DNA of 42,214 bases from an uncultured Clostridium sp. Its GTDB lineage: Bacteria > Bacillota > Clostridia > TANB77 > CAG-508. This document shows, piece after piece, positions 1 to 7,640 of this stretch. The position numbers and the translations under genes are program-made. Position 1 is the stretch's first letter. Every line of letters starts with the position of its first letter. Where the stretch lies: assembly GCA_947384775.1 (NCBI GenBank), contig CANDIF010000002.1, positions 1 to 42,214 on the forward strand. Direction: 5' to 3'. Under the pieces are notes generated by a model. That model searched no databases. It saw only the letters and a list, made by a program, of their open reading frames with translations, and had not been told where the DNA came from.

Positions 1-526
1 CCTCTAGGTCTGCTTCATGTAATAGTAATGCTAATGGATATTTCTTAAATGCCTGACCTAATGTAGAATATTGTTCTTTTGGTTCTGAAAATCCCATATG
101 CCAGCGAATTGCATATTTTTCTTCGTTTGTTAGTTTCATATATTCTGTAATCATCATTACTGATTTTTCTCCATGCCCATATGGTATGGTATCTTCAATT
201 GCATAATATGGTACTTTTTCCCATTCTCCTTTACTATTTTTTGCATTTCTATAATCTACTTTGTAAAAATTCACTTTGCAGATATCGTGCAATATTGTTA
301 CTATTATAAGTGTTTCTTCACTTACTTCTAAATTATGAAATTTTACTTTTTCTTTTAAAATTTCATATACTTTATAGCTGTGTTCTATTAGTCCTGATTG
401 ATACGCTCCATGATATCTTGTACTTGCTGGAGCTTCATAAAAATCTGAATTTTCCAAAAATGCTTTTAGTTCTTCTATTCCTTCTCTGTTTATTTTATTT
501 AATAGTTCTTTTACTTTTTCTTTCAT
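1..526 (-). CDS. HD-domain phosphohydrolase-like protein (3' end cut)
   Basis: The reading frame starts at an ATG at 526 behind an AAGGAAG ribosome site and runs off the left edge after 175 codons, so the C-terminus is missing. Metal-binding residues of an HD fold are in order: H49 (GLIEHS), H80-D81 (ILHDICK), H118 (GHGEKS), H143 (RWHMG) and D173 (LLHEAD). HD proteins are usually metal-dependent phosphohydrolases; the substrate cannot be told from sequence. It follows clpX by 24 bases on the same strand and may be co-transcribed with it. Fold assignment is good, function unknown. Confidence 0.72.
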   Translation of the reverse strand, partial: MKEKVKELLNKINREGIEELKAFLENSDFYEAPASTRYHGAYQSGLIEHSYKVYEILKEKVKFHNLEVSEETLIIVTILHDICKVNFYKVDYRNAKNSKGEWEKVPYYAIEDTIPYGHGEKSVMMITEYMKLTNEEKYAIRWHMGFSEPKEQYSTLGQAFKKYPLALLLHEADLE

Positions 527-550
527 TTTCTTCTTCCTTTTTTGTTTATT

Positions 551-1870
551 TTATGCTGGTTCTGATTTTTGTTTTGGTGTTACTTTATGTTTTTTTACTA
601 TTCCTTTTCTTTGAGTTTTTTCTATGGTTTCATCTAAAACTAATACTGGTGATTCGCCATTTTCTACTGTACCTTTTGTTATTGTGCATTTTTCAATTCT
701 GCTATCTGTTGGTACATCAAACATTATATCTCTCATTATTTCTTCTATTATAGAACGCAATCCTCTTGCTCCTGTATTTCTTTCTATTGCTCTATCCACT
801 ATTGAGTTAAGTGCTTCTGGCTCAAATTCTAATTCTACTCCATCTAGTTCTAATAATTTTTTATATTGTTTTATTAAAGCATTTTTTGGTTCTGTTATAA
901 TTTTTATTAAAGTTTCTCTATCTAATTCATGCAAAGTTGCTATTATTGGTAATCTTCCAACAAATTCTGGTATTAATCCAAATTTCAATAAATCTTGTGG
1001 TAATAGTTGGTCAAATATTTCATATTTTTTCTGTTCTTGTTTGCTTTCTATTTGTGCACCAAAACCTAATGTTTTTTTGTTTGTTCTTTCTTTTACTATT
1101 TTCTCTAAACCTTCAAAAGCACCTCCACATATAAATAATATGTTTGATGTATCTATTTGTATGAATTCTTGATGTGGATGCTTTCTTCCTCCTTGTGGTG
1201 GTACTGATGCAACCATGCCTTCAACTATTTTCAACAACGCTTGTTGAACACCTTCTCCACTAACATCTCTTGTTATTGATGGGTTTTCAGATTTTCTTGA
1301 TATTTTGTCTATTTCGTCTATATATATAATTCCTTTTTGTGCTTTTTCTATATCATACTCAGCTGCTTGAATAAGTTTTAAAAGTATGTTTTCTACATCT
1401 TCTCCAACATATCCTGCTTCTGTTAATGTTGTTGCATCTGCAATTGCAAATGGCACATTTAAAATTCTAGCTAATGTTTGTGCAAGTAATGTTTTTCCTG
1501 AACCTGTTGGTCCTAGTAATAATACATTACTTTTTTGTATTTCTACATCATCTATTATTTCTTTACAGTTTATCCTTTTGTAATGGTTATATACTGCTAC
1601 TGATAAAGTCTTTTTGGCTTCATCTTGCCCTATAACATAATCATCTAATATTTTTTTTATTTCAGCTGGTGTTGGAATTTCATCTACTGATACGTCTTCA
1701 TATCCTAAATCTTCTTCATAACTTTCGTTTTCTATTATGCTATTGCATACATTAATACATTCATCACAAATATATACTGATTTTGGTCCTGCAATAATTC
1801 TTTTTACCATTTCTTGTGCTTTACCACAAAAAGAGCATCTTATCTCATTTGAATCTTTTTTACTTGCCAT
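551..1870 (-). CDS. clpX: ATP-dependent Clp protease ATP-binding subunit ClpX
   Basis: Unfoldase that recognises tagged or native substrates and threads them into ClpP in the cytoplasm. Full family length (439 aa). The N-terminal zinc domain has C12, C15, C35 and C38; Walker A is GPTGSGKT (120-127), Walker B IIYIDEID (181-188), the pore loop GYVGED lies near 153, and the sensor-2 motif GARGLR is near the C-terminus. An LGFG sequence stands where the ClpP-docking IGF-type loop is expected. It starts 12 bases after the clpP stop, with a GGAGG-type site in the gap, so the two are one transcription unit. Confidence 0.97.
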   Translation of the reverse strand: MASKKDSNEIRCSFCGKAQEMVKRIIAGPKSVYICDECINVCNSIIENESYEEDLGYEDVSVDEIPTPAEIKKILDDYVIGQDEAKKTLSVAVYNHYKRINCKEIIDDVEIQKSNVLLLGPTGSGKTLLAQTLARILNVPFAIADATTLTEAGYVGEDVENILLKLIQAAEYDIEKAQKGIIYIDEIDKISRKSENPSITRDVSGEGVQQALLKIVEGMVASVPPQGGRKHPHQEFIQIDTSNILFICGGAFEGLEKIVKERTNKKTLGFGAQIESKQEQKKYEIFDQLLPQDLLKFGLIPEFVGRLPIIATLHELDRETLIKIITEPKNALIKQYKKLLELDGVELEFEPEALNSIVDRAIERNTGARGLRSIIEEIMRDIMFDVPTDSRIEKCTITKGTVENGESPVLVLDETIEKTQRKGIVKKHKVTPKQKSEPA

Positions 1871-1882
1871 CTATTTCCTCCT

Positions 1883-2491
1883 CTATTTTCTTTGATCAAA
1901 AATTCCATCTATTAATCCGTATTTTAATGCTTCTTCAGCTGTCATGTAATTGTCTCTTTCTGTATCTTTTGCTATTTGTTCTAGACTCTGACCTGTTCTT
2001 TCGCTTAATATTTTATTTAATTTTTCTCTAGTTTTTACCATATGGTCTGCATGTATTTTGATTTCTGTTGTTTGTCCTGAAAGTCCTCCACCTGCTATTA
2101 ATGGTTGATGTATAAGTATTTCTGAATTTGGTGTTGCAAATCTTTTTCCTTTTTCTCCTGAGGCTAATAATACTGCTCCCATACTTGCTGCCATTCCTAT
2201 GCATATTGTAGATACTGGACATTTTATATAATTCATTGTGTCTACTATTGCCATACCATCTGTTATTGAGCCACCTGGGCTGTTTATATAAAATGATATT
2301 TCTTTATCTGGATCTTCTGATTCTAAAAATAACATTTGTGCTACTACTAAGCTTGCTGTTGCAGCATTTACATCTTCACTTAAGAATATTATTCTATCTT
2401 TTAAAAGTCTTGAGAATATATCGTATGATCTTTCTCCTCTACTTGTCTGTTCAATTACATATGGTACTAAACTATTTTTTATATCTTCCAT
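1883..2491 (-). CDS. clpP: ATP-dependent Clp protease proteolytic subunit ClpP
   Basis: Serine protease subunit that forms the barrel into which ClpX feeds unfolded proteins. At 202 aa it is of normal length. The catalytic triad is visible: S103 in GMAASMGA, H128 in ILIHQP and D180 in KDTERD. The handle region is about three residues longer than in the E. coli protein (a GGG stretch near 134-136). It lies between tig and clpX, the usual order in Bacillota. An A/G-rich ribosome site (AGAGAGGAT) precedes the ATG. Confidence 0.97.
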   Translation of the reverse strand: MEDIKNSLVPYVIEQTSRGERSYDIFSRLLKDRIIFLSEDVNAATASLVVAQMLFLESEDPDKEISFYINSPGGSITDGMAIVDTMNYIKCPVSTICIGMAASMGAVLLASGEKGKRFATPNSEILIHQPLIAGGGLSGQTTEIKIHADHMVKTREKLNKILSERTGQSLEQIAKDTERDNYMTAEEALKYGLIDGIFDQRK

Positions 2492-2537
2492 AAAATCCTC
2501 TCTTTCTTGAGTTTCAAATACTCTAAACTCATATTTT

Positions 2538-2572
2538 AATAGGGTGAATTCTTCTTATAGCTTCACCCTATT
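2538..2572. terminator. Hairpin between tig and clpP
   Basis: An 11-bp perfect stem (AATAGGGTGAA with TTCACCCTATT) and a 13-base loop. In the direction of the tig-clpP genes it is followed by AAAAT, not a U-run; the T-run (GTTTTTT) is on the plus-strand side. It is therefore either an mRNA 3'-end or processing hairpin for tig, or a terminator facing antisense transcription. Confidence 0.6.
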
Positions 2573-2581
2573 GTTTTTTAA

Positions 2582-3868
2582 TTATTTAATTTTTGCTTTG
2601 TCTACTATGTATTGTACTGTTTTTTCAGATTTTAAGCTTCCTTCTATATAATTTCTAAGTTGTGCATTATTTTTAATTTCTTCTTCTTTTTGTCCATATG
2701 CTTCTGCCATTTCTTTTATTTTTTCGTCTATATCTTTATCTGTTACTTCTATCTTTGCAGCTTTTTCAACTGCTTCTAATACTAGATTAACTTTAACTTG
2801 TCTTTCAGCTTCTTCTTTATATTCATCTCTAAATTCTTGTTTTGTTTTTCCAATCATTTGAAGATATTGGTCTAAGTTCATTCCTTGATATTGCAATCTG
2901 TTAGAAATGTCTTGTTCCATATTATCTATTTGAGTTTCTATCATTCCTGATGGAATTTCTACTGTTGCTTCTTTACAAACTGCTTCTATTGCTGCTTCTT
3001 CAGTTTCATATTTTGCTTTTGATGCATTTTCTTTTTCTTGTTTTTCTTTAATAGATTTTTTCCAATCTGCTAATGTATCAAACTCACTAGCATCTTTTGC
3101 AAAATCATCATTAATTTCTGGAAGTTCTTTTTTCTTTATTTCATGTAATTTTATTTTGAATGTAGCTTCTTTTCCTGCTAAATCTTTAGATGGATAATCT
3201 TCTGGGAATGTTACTTTTATGTCTTTTTCTTCTTCTGTTTTCATTCCTATTATTTGGTCTTCAAATCCTGGTATGAATTTTCCACTTCCGATTTCTAATT
3301 CATAGTTTTCTGCTTTTCCACCTTCAAATGCTTTTCCATCTACAAATCCTTCAAAATCTATTATTGTTATATTTGATTTTTCTACTGGCTTATCTTCTAC
3401 TGTAACTAGTCTCGCATTATGTTCTGCTATGTGTGATAGTTCATGTTCAACATCTTCATCAGATACATTATACTCTACTTTTTTTAATTCTATACCTTCA
3501 TATTTTCCTAATGTTACTTCTGGTTTTGTTTGAACAACTGCTGTGAATATTAAGTCTTTTCCTGATTCCATTTGTTCTATATCTATTTCTGGTTTACTTA
3601 CAGCTTCTATTTTATTATCTTCTATTCCTTTAGGATATACTTCTCCTGCTACTTCATTAAATGCATCTTCATAGAATATTTGTATACCATACATTTTTTC
3701 TACCATTTTAAATGGTGCTTTTCCTTTTCTAAATCCTGGTATATTAAAATATTTTGCATTTTTTGTGTATACATTTTGAATTGCTTCCTCAAATTTTTCT
3801 GCCTCAACTGTAAAGTGTAATTTAACTTCATTTGCTTTGTCTTTTACATTTTCTACTTTTACTTTCAT
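2582..3868 (-). CDS. tig: Trigger factor, ribosome-associated chaperone
   Basis: Binds near the nascent-chain exit tunnel (via L23) and shields new polypeptides; it also has peptidyl-prolyl isomerase activity. The 428-aa length is typical. The ribosome-binding signature GFRKGKAP is at about residues 45-52, followed by an FKBP-like PPIase domain around 150-240 and a charged helical C-terminal domain. It heads the tig-clpP-clpX cluster and has its own promoter just upstream. Confidence 0.96.
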   Translation of the reverse strand: MKVKVENVKDKANEVKLHFTVEAEKFEEAIQNVYTKNAKYFNIPGFRKGKAPFKMVEKMYGIQIFYEDAFNEVAGEVYPKGIEDNKIEAVSKPEIDIEQMESGKDLIFTAVVQTKPEVTLGKYEGIELKKVEYNVSDEDVEHELSHIAEHNARLVTVEDKPVEKSNITIIDFEGFVDGKAFEGGKAENYELEIGSGKFIPGFEDQIIGMKTEEEKDIKVTFPEDYPSKDLAGKEATFKIKLHEIKKKELPEINDDFAKDASEFDTLADWKKSIKEKQEKENASKAKYETEEAAIEAVCKEATVEIPSGMIETQIDNMEQDISNRLQYQGMNLDQYLQMIGKTKQEFRDEYKEEAERQVKVNLVLEAVEKAAKIEVTDKDIDEKIKEMAEAYGQKEEEIKNNAQLRNYIEGSLKSEKTVQYIVDKAKIK

Positions 3869-3911
3869 TGTTTAAATTCAATCCTTTCTTCTTGCATAAA
3901 TTAACCATATC

Positions 3912-3939
3912 ATTATACCATAAAAAATTAATTTTGCAA
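3912..3939 (-). promoter_or_regulatory. Sigma-A-type promoter for tig
   Basis: On the minus strand TTGCAA and TATAAT are separated by 16 bases, with the start codon about 40 bases beyond. It lies immediately after the terminator of the preceding lipoprotein gene, which fits a separate transcription unit. Confidence 0.7.
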
Positions 3940-3951
3940 GACTCTAGGCAT

Positions 3952-3985
3952 AAAAAAACAAGGCTCTTAATATTTTAGAGTCTTG
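3952..3985 (-). terminator. Rho-independent terminator of the lipoprotein gene
   Basis: CAAGACTCT pairs with AGAGCCTTG (one G-T pair) around a 9-base loop and is followed on the minus strand by a run of seven T. It ends the unit beginning at 4419. Confidence 0.85.
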
Positions 3986-3999
3986 CTTTTTATAATTCT

Positions 4000-4419
4000 T
4001 TATTTTACTTTGTATCCTGCTTCTTCAAGATCTTTCTTTATAGCATCTTTTGAAACTTCTTCCATTTCTACTTCGCTTAATGCTGAGAATGCTTTTGCAT
4101 CTAATTTCATTGTTATTTTTTTACCTTTTCCTTCAATTTCTATTCCTTCAGAATCCATTCCCATCATTTTTAACATTGCTATTCCTTGATCTAATTGATC
4201 TTTCATTTTTTCAGCAGTATCTTTGTCTTCAAATGTCATTGTCATTTTTACTGTATCAACTTTATCATCTTTTAATTTGATTTCAACCTTTTCTTTATAT
4301 GTAATTCCTTCTTCTGTTGTCTCTTTTGTTGCTACTATTTTATTTCCACATCCTGTTAGTGATACTAATATTACAAATAAAAAGGCTACAACTGCTAGTA
4401 TTTTCAATGATTTTTTCAT
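4000..4419 (-). CDS. Small secreted lipoprotein, unknown function
   Basis: The 139-aa product starts with a lysine-rich, hydrophobic signal peptide ending in a lipobox (LTGC), with the lipidated cysteine near residue 24. The rest is an acidic/basic alternating domain rich in K, E, T and D with beta-strand-like stretches (VEIKLKDDKVDTVKMTMTF), as in many small membrane-anchored lipoproteins of clostridia. A strong GGAGGTG site precedes the ATG. It has its own promoter and terminator, so it is a monocistronic unit. I do not recognise a named family. Confidence 0.8.
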   Translation of the reverse strand: MKKSLKILAVVAFLFVILVSLTGCGNKIVATKETTEEGITYKEKVEIKLKDDKVDTVKMTMTFEDKDTAEKMKDQLDQGIAMLKMMGMDSEGIEIEGKGKKITMKLDAKAFSALSEVEMEEVSKDAIKKDLEEAGYKVK

Positions 4420-4453
4420 TTATTAATTCACCTCCACAAAATTTTATACTTGC

Positions 4454-4459
4454 ATTATA
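4454..4459 (-). promoter_or_regulatory. -10 element for the lipoprotein gene
   Basis: TATAAT preceded by TGA (an extended -10, TGnTATAAT) on the minus strand, about 35 bases from the start codon. No clear -35 box. Confidence 0.5.
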
Positions 4460-4518
4460 TCATAATGATAAAAAATAGTACACCCTTTTTCGACTTTTTT
4501 TTATTTTTTTAGTATATT

Positions 4519-4552
4519 TAAAAAAACAAGACGAACATTATTAGTTCGTCTA
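4519..4552 (-). terminator. Terminator of the DUF1292 gene
   Basis: AGACGAAC and GTTCGTCT form a perfect 8-bp stem with a 7-base loop, followed on the minus strand by TTGTTTTTTT. Confidence 0.9.
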
Positions 4553-4559
4553 TATTTTT

Positions 4560-4868
4560 TTATTCATCTATAAAATTAAATTCGTCCTTAAATTTATCTT
4601 TAAATATTTGGAATATTGTGTTTAATGTTTCTTGATCTTCAACGCCTACATAAGATTCTTCATCTTCTGAATCTGTATCTTCTACTTTTAATATTACTAC
4701 TTCATCTGCTTCCTCTTCTTCTGTTGGTAATAATATTACATATTCTTCTGAATTATATTCAATTAAATCTAAAAATTCGAATTTTACTTCGTTTCCATCC
4801 TCATCATTTAAAGTTATAATGTTATCTAATTCTTCATCCATTTCTGGTATATCATTTTCTAAATCCAT
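4560..4868 (-). CDS. DUF1292 (YrzB-like) acidic protein
   Basis: A 102-aa, very acidic protein with the beta-rich pattern of the DUF1292 / UPF0473 family (ITLNDEDGNEVKFEFLDLIEYN, then EEYVILLP). Family members in Bacillota often lie near a Holliday-junction resolvase and alanyl-tRNA synthetase; here it stands alone. The biochemical role is not established. The start has an ideal AAAGGAGAT site five bases ahead. It has its own promoter and terminator. Confidence 0.85.
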   Translation of the reverse strand: MDLENDIPEMDEELDNIITLNDEDGNEVKFEFLDLIEYNSEEYVILLPTEEEEADEVVILKVEDTDSEDEESYVGVEDQETLNTIFQIFKDKFKDEFNFIDE

Positions 4869-4898
4869 ATTAATCTCCTTTCACGTTTTCATATTCTT

Positions 4899-4927
4899 TT
4901 TATATCACATACTTATATTATTTGCAA
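4899..4927 (-). promoter_or_regulatory. Promoter of the DUF1292 gene
   Basis: TTGCAA, 17-base spacer, TATAAA on the minus strand, with TGTGA before the -10. It lies between the 3' end of the putative 6S RNA and the gene. Confidence 0.7.
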
Positions 4928-4984
4928 TAGATTTAGAAAATATTTATTTGTTATATTTTTATATGATTTGTCCCCTCTGTTGGC

Positions 4985-5203
4985 AAAAAAATCCCCCACA
5001 TTAGCCGTTTTCAAAGAAATTTTAAGGACCTGTTCTAAAACAGGTGGGTGTCTGCCTTAATATTCATGGGCTTCTTACTATCTTTATGTGTAAGCTTGCA
5101 CGCCATATTCAGAGCTTCGGACTCCCTTTCCTCGAATGTTGGTTCTAAAATTTCTCGTCTTTCTCGCACTACGCAGGGAAAAATTAAATTCATTATTTAT
5201 TAT
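4985..5203 (-). ncRNA. ssrS: Probable 6S RNA (SsrS)
   Basis: A non-coding stretch of about 219 bases with its own consensus promoter and a terminal T-run. The ends can pair (TCCC with GGGA; GAAATTTTA near 5145-5155 pairs perfectly with TAAAATTTC near 5013-5025), enclosing a rod-like middle. ATGGCGTGCAAGC, AGAAGCC, and GACACCCACCTG followed by an AACAGGT hairpin resemble the central part of bacterial 6S RNAs, which mimic an open promoter and sequester sigma-70/A RNA polymerase. The assignment rests on layout, length and these motifs without a covariance search. RNase P RNA was considered because of GAGGAAAG, but the length and other conserved regions do not fit. Confidence 0.65.
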
Positions 5204-5209
5204 AAATTT

Positions 5210-5238
5210 ATATTATCATATTATGCATTTAAAGTCAA
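5210..5238 (-). promoter_or_regulatory. Promoter of the putative 6S RNA
   Basis: TTGACT, 17-base spacer, TAATAT on the minus strand; predicted start near 5203. This is one of the best promoters in the window and has no ORF behind it, which is the main argument for an RNA gene. Confidence 0.8.
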
Positions 5239-5300
5239 TTTTGTTAACAGATTTTTTTAATTTTTTATTTCTCTTTTTCTTATGAATTACTTCCTCAAGG

Positions 5301-5346
5301 AAAACGAAAACCCCACATGAATTTATTCACATGAGGTTCCCGTTTT
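5301..5346 (-). terminator. Terminator of the 5365-5808 gene
   Basis: A long hairpin on the minus strand (AAAACG with CGTTTT at the base; CCTCATGTGAA with TTCATGTGGGG nearer the loop). Several G-U pairs form only on the minus strand, so the orientation is clear. A T-rich tail follows. Confidence 0.8.
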
Positions 5347-5364
5347 GCTGAATTCTGCTTGCTT

Positions 5365-5808
5365 TTAATTTTTCTTTTCGGGCATTACAAAGGTCAGTGT
5401 GTATTCAAAGGCGTAGTTTGTGCCGTTCCGTCTTGTGCCTCTGAAATTCGGATAAAGTTTACTTGCAATCCTACACATTGCCTCACAGATTTCCTTTGCT
5501 GTCAAGTCCTCCTTGCCGTTAAATTGATGCCCTTGTGCTTTGCCCAAGTTGTGGTCATAGTAAATTTTGTCAAAAGTATCATGTTCCTTCTGGCTTGCCT
5601 CTACTTTGATTTGTCTTTCTTTGACTGCGATGACAATAATCGTAATAGAAGATGCCTCAGGGTTTTCCTTTTGACGATTTCGGAAGTGCTTTTCCAGGAC
5701 AGGCAACAGATACTGTTCTGCTTCTTTTTCTGCCTGTACTTTTCTAGCAGCCTCACTCCTTTTTACTGTTTCCTCGTAGTTTGCTTGCAGTTCTTCAAAA
5801 AATGACAT
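5365..5808 (-). CDS. Unknown orphan protein, composition unlike neighbours
   Basis: A 147-aa soluble protein. The first 45 residues look like a charged helix or coiled coil (EELQANYEETVKRSEAARK), followed by a beta-strand (ITIIVIAVKERQIKVEAS) and a C-terminal domain with NFRGTRRNGTNYAFEYTLTF. I recognise no family. Codon choice and base composition are visibly richer in G and C than in adjacent genes (many C- or G-ending codons), which suggests recent acquisition. It forms a complete cassette: consensus promoter, GGAGG site nine bases before ATG, and strong terminator. It is divergent from pncB. Confidence 0.75.
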   Translation of the reverse strand: MSFFEELQANYEETVKRSEAARKVQAEKEAEQYLLPVLEKHFRNRQKENPEASSITIIVIAVKERQIKVEASQKEHDTFDKIYYDHNLGKAQGHQFNGKEDLTAKEICEAMCRIASKLYPNFRGTRRNGTNYAFEYTLTFVMPEKKN

Positions 5809-5857
5809 TGCTAAATGCCTCCTATAACTCTAGCTAACAGCCAGTTGTTGTATTACT

Positions 5858-5886
5858 ATTATATCACATTTTACATAACCTATCAA
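5858..5886 (-). promoter_or_regulatory. Promoter of the 5365-5808 gene
   Basis: TTGATA, 17-base spacer, TATAAT with an extended TGnTATAAT on the minus strand, about 50 bases ahead of the start codon. Confidence 0.8.
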
Positions 5887-5908
5887 AGTATATTTCATTT
5901 GACAACTG

Positions 5909-5917
5909 TGTTATAAT
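5909..5917 (+). promoter_or_regulatory. Extended -10 promoter of pncB
   Basis: TGTTATAAT on the plus strand, about 37 bases before the start. A TTGACA lies only 7 bases upstream of it and so cannot serve as its -35; no other good -35 is visible. Confidence 0.5.
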
Positions 5918-5953
5918 TTTTGTTAGAAAAATTTTTTTATTATGGAGGTTGTT

Positions 5954-7387
5954 ATGGATAATAGAAATTTAACATTAGTTACAGATTTTTATGAGCTTAC
6001 CATGTCTAATGCTTATTTTGAAAAAGGAATGCAAGATACTATTGTATATTTTGATGTTTTCTTTAGACAGATTCCTGATAATGGTGGTTATGCTATCTGT
6101 GCAGGGTTAGAACAAATTATAGATTATGTTAAAAATTTACATTTTACTAAAGATGATATTGAATATTTAAGAAGTTTTAAAAAGTTTTCTGATGACTTTT
6201 TAGAGTATTTAGAAAACTTTAAATTTACTGGAAGTATTTGGGCTATACCTGAGGGAACTGTAATCTTCCCAAATGAGCCTATAATTACTGTAAGAGCACC
6301 AATTATTGAAGCACAAGTTTTGGAAACCACTATTTTAATGATGTTAAATCATGAGTCTTTAATTGCTACAAAATCTTCTAGAATTATTGCAGCTGCTAAA
6401 GGTAGACCTGTTATGGAGTTTGGGGCAAGACGTGCCCATAATGTTGATGCAGCAGTTTTTGGAGCTAGAGCTGCTATTATAGGAGGATGTGCTGGTACTT
6501 CTTGTACATATACTGCACAAAAATTTAATGTTATTGCAAGTGGCACTATGGCACACAGTTTTGTACAGAGTTTCAATTCTGAATATGAAGCATTCAAAGC
6601 GTATGCTGAAACATATCCTGATGATTGTTTACTTCTTATAGATACATATAACTCCGTTGAATCTGGCATTGTAAATGCCATCAAAGTTTTTAATGATGTG
6701 CTTGTTCCAAGAGGAATTAGACCAAAAGGTGTTAGATTAGACAGTGGAGATTTAGCTTATCTTTCTAAAAAAATAAGAAAAATTTTAGATGATGCTGGAT
6801 TTGCTGATTGTAAAATATGTGTTAGTAATGCTTTAGATGAAAGACTTATTACCTCTCTTCTAAATCAAGGAGCTTGTATAGATTCTTTTGGTGTTGGAGA
6901 AAATTTAATAACAGCTAAAAGTAACCCTGTATTTGGTGGAGTTTATAAATTAGCTGCAATTGAAAAAGATGGAAAAATTATTCCTAAAATTAAAGTATCA
7001 GAAAACACAGTAAAAATAACAAATCCTGGATTTAAAAAAGTCTATCGCTTCTATTCAAAAGATTCTGGTAAAGCTTTAGCAGATGTAATTACTCTAGCAG
7101 ATGAAAAAATTTCAGAAGATAACTATGAGATATTCGACCCTCAAAATCCTTGGAGAAAAAAAGTTCTAAAAAATTATGCCGTAAGGCCACTACATGAAGA
7201 AATATTTAAAAATGGAAAATTAGTTTATAATTCTCCTTCTCTTTCTGATATTTCAAAACATTGTAAAGAAGAGTTAAACACTTTATGGGATGAAGTCAGA
7301 CGTTTAGAAAATCCACATAGATACTATGTTGATTTGTCTCATAATTTATGGAATTTGAAAAACAAAATGTTGAATGAAATCAAGTAA
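5954..7387 (+). CDS. pncB: Nicotinate phosphoribosyltransferase
   Basis: Joins nicotinate to PRPP, giving nicotinate mononucleotide, in the salvage route to NAD. The 477-aa protein begins LTLVTDFYELTMSNAY, typical of the long bacterial form, and has the conserved MEFGARRAH, DTYNSVESG and GVRLDSGDLAYLS segments that bind substrate and PRPP. I choose the ATG at 5954 because GGAGG (5944-5948) lies five bases before it; the ATG at 5942 overlaps this ribosome site and adds four residues. It is transcribed alone, divergent from the orphan gene and convergent with galE. Confidence 0.95.
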   Translation: MDNRNLTLVTDFYELTMSNAYFEKGMQDTIVYFDVFFRQIPDNGGYAICAGLEQIIDYVKNLHFTKDDIEYLRSFKKFSDDFLEYLENFKFTGSIWAIPEGTVIFPNEPIITVRAPIIEAQVLETTILMMLNHESLIATKSSRIIAAAKGRPVMEFGARRAHNVDAAVFGARAAIIGGCAGTSCTYTAQKFNVIASGTMAHSFVQSFNSEYEAFKAYAETYPDDCLLLIDTYNSVESGIVNAIKVFNDVLVPRGIRPKGVRLDSGDLAYLSKKIRKILDDAGFADCKICVSNALDERLITSLLNQGACIDSFGVGENLITAKSNPVFGGVYKLAAIEKDGKIIPKIKVSENTVKITNPGFKKVYRFYSKDSGKALADVITLADEKISEDNYEIFDPQNPWRKKVLKNYAVRPLHEEIFKNGKLVYNSPSLSDISKHCKEELNTLWDEVRRLENPHRYYVDLSHNLWNLKNKMLNEIK

Positions 7388-7410
7388 TTTTTTAATAAGT
7401 ATACAAAATA

Positions 7411-7574
7411 AATATAATAAATTTTTCAAGTTCAGTTGTCTCCTCATATTCGCAGAAGTTTTAAATATCTTTTATGGCACCCTTTCAATGTAAAATTGAA
7501 CTATTTCCATAAAATCTATTAAAAACTTCTAGCTCTATTCTGTCGAACCCCTCACTTTCAAAATTTATTATATT
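7411..7574. repeat. 164-bp nested palindrome with perfect 15-bp terminal inverted repeats
   Basis: AATATAATAAATTTT (7411-7425) is matched exactly by its inverse at 7560-7574. Inside, 7454-7477 pairs with 7507-7530 at 21 of 24 positions (AGAAGTTTT / AAAACTTCT, TTTTATGG / CCATAAAA), and TTCAAT/ATTGAA closes an apical loop. Roughly 28 and 30 unpaired bases form an internal loop between the outer and inner stems. It lies between convergent pncB and galE. It may be a MITE-like element or a structured RNA; no transposase or clear target duplication is seen. Confidence 0.7.
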
Positions 7575-7584
7575 ATTTCTGTAT

Positions 7585-7626
7585 TATTAAAAGTCAGAAG
7601 AACATATAAAACATTCTCCTGACTTT
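7585..7626 (-). terminator. Terminator after galE
   Basis: AAAGTCAG and CTGACTTT flank an inner AGAA/TTCT pairing; on the minus strand the stem is followed by TTAATAAT. The weak T-tail makes the end point approximate. Confidence 0.65.
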
Positions 7627-7640
7627 CTTTATGTTTATTT

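Noticed and set aside
310..753. Long leucine/phenylalanine-rich frames on the plus strand opposite clpX, polA, and other genes
   Set aside because: They are antisense shadows produced by A-rich codons in the real minus-strand genes and lack ribosome sites.
4985..5203. GAGGAAAG in the non-coding RNA region as a sign of RNase P RNA
   Set aside because: The transcript is too short and I do not see the other conserved RNase P regions; promoter, length and the CACCCACCTG hairpin fit 6S RNA better.
5899..5904. TTGACA before pncB as the -35 box
   Set aside because: Only 7 bases separate it from TATAAT, and 17 bases further there is no acceptable -10; an extended -10 is more likely.
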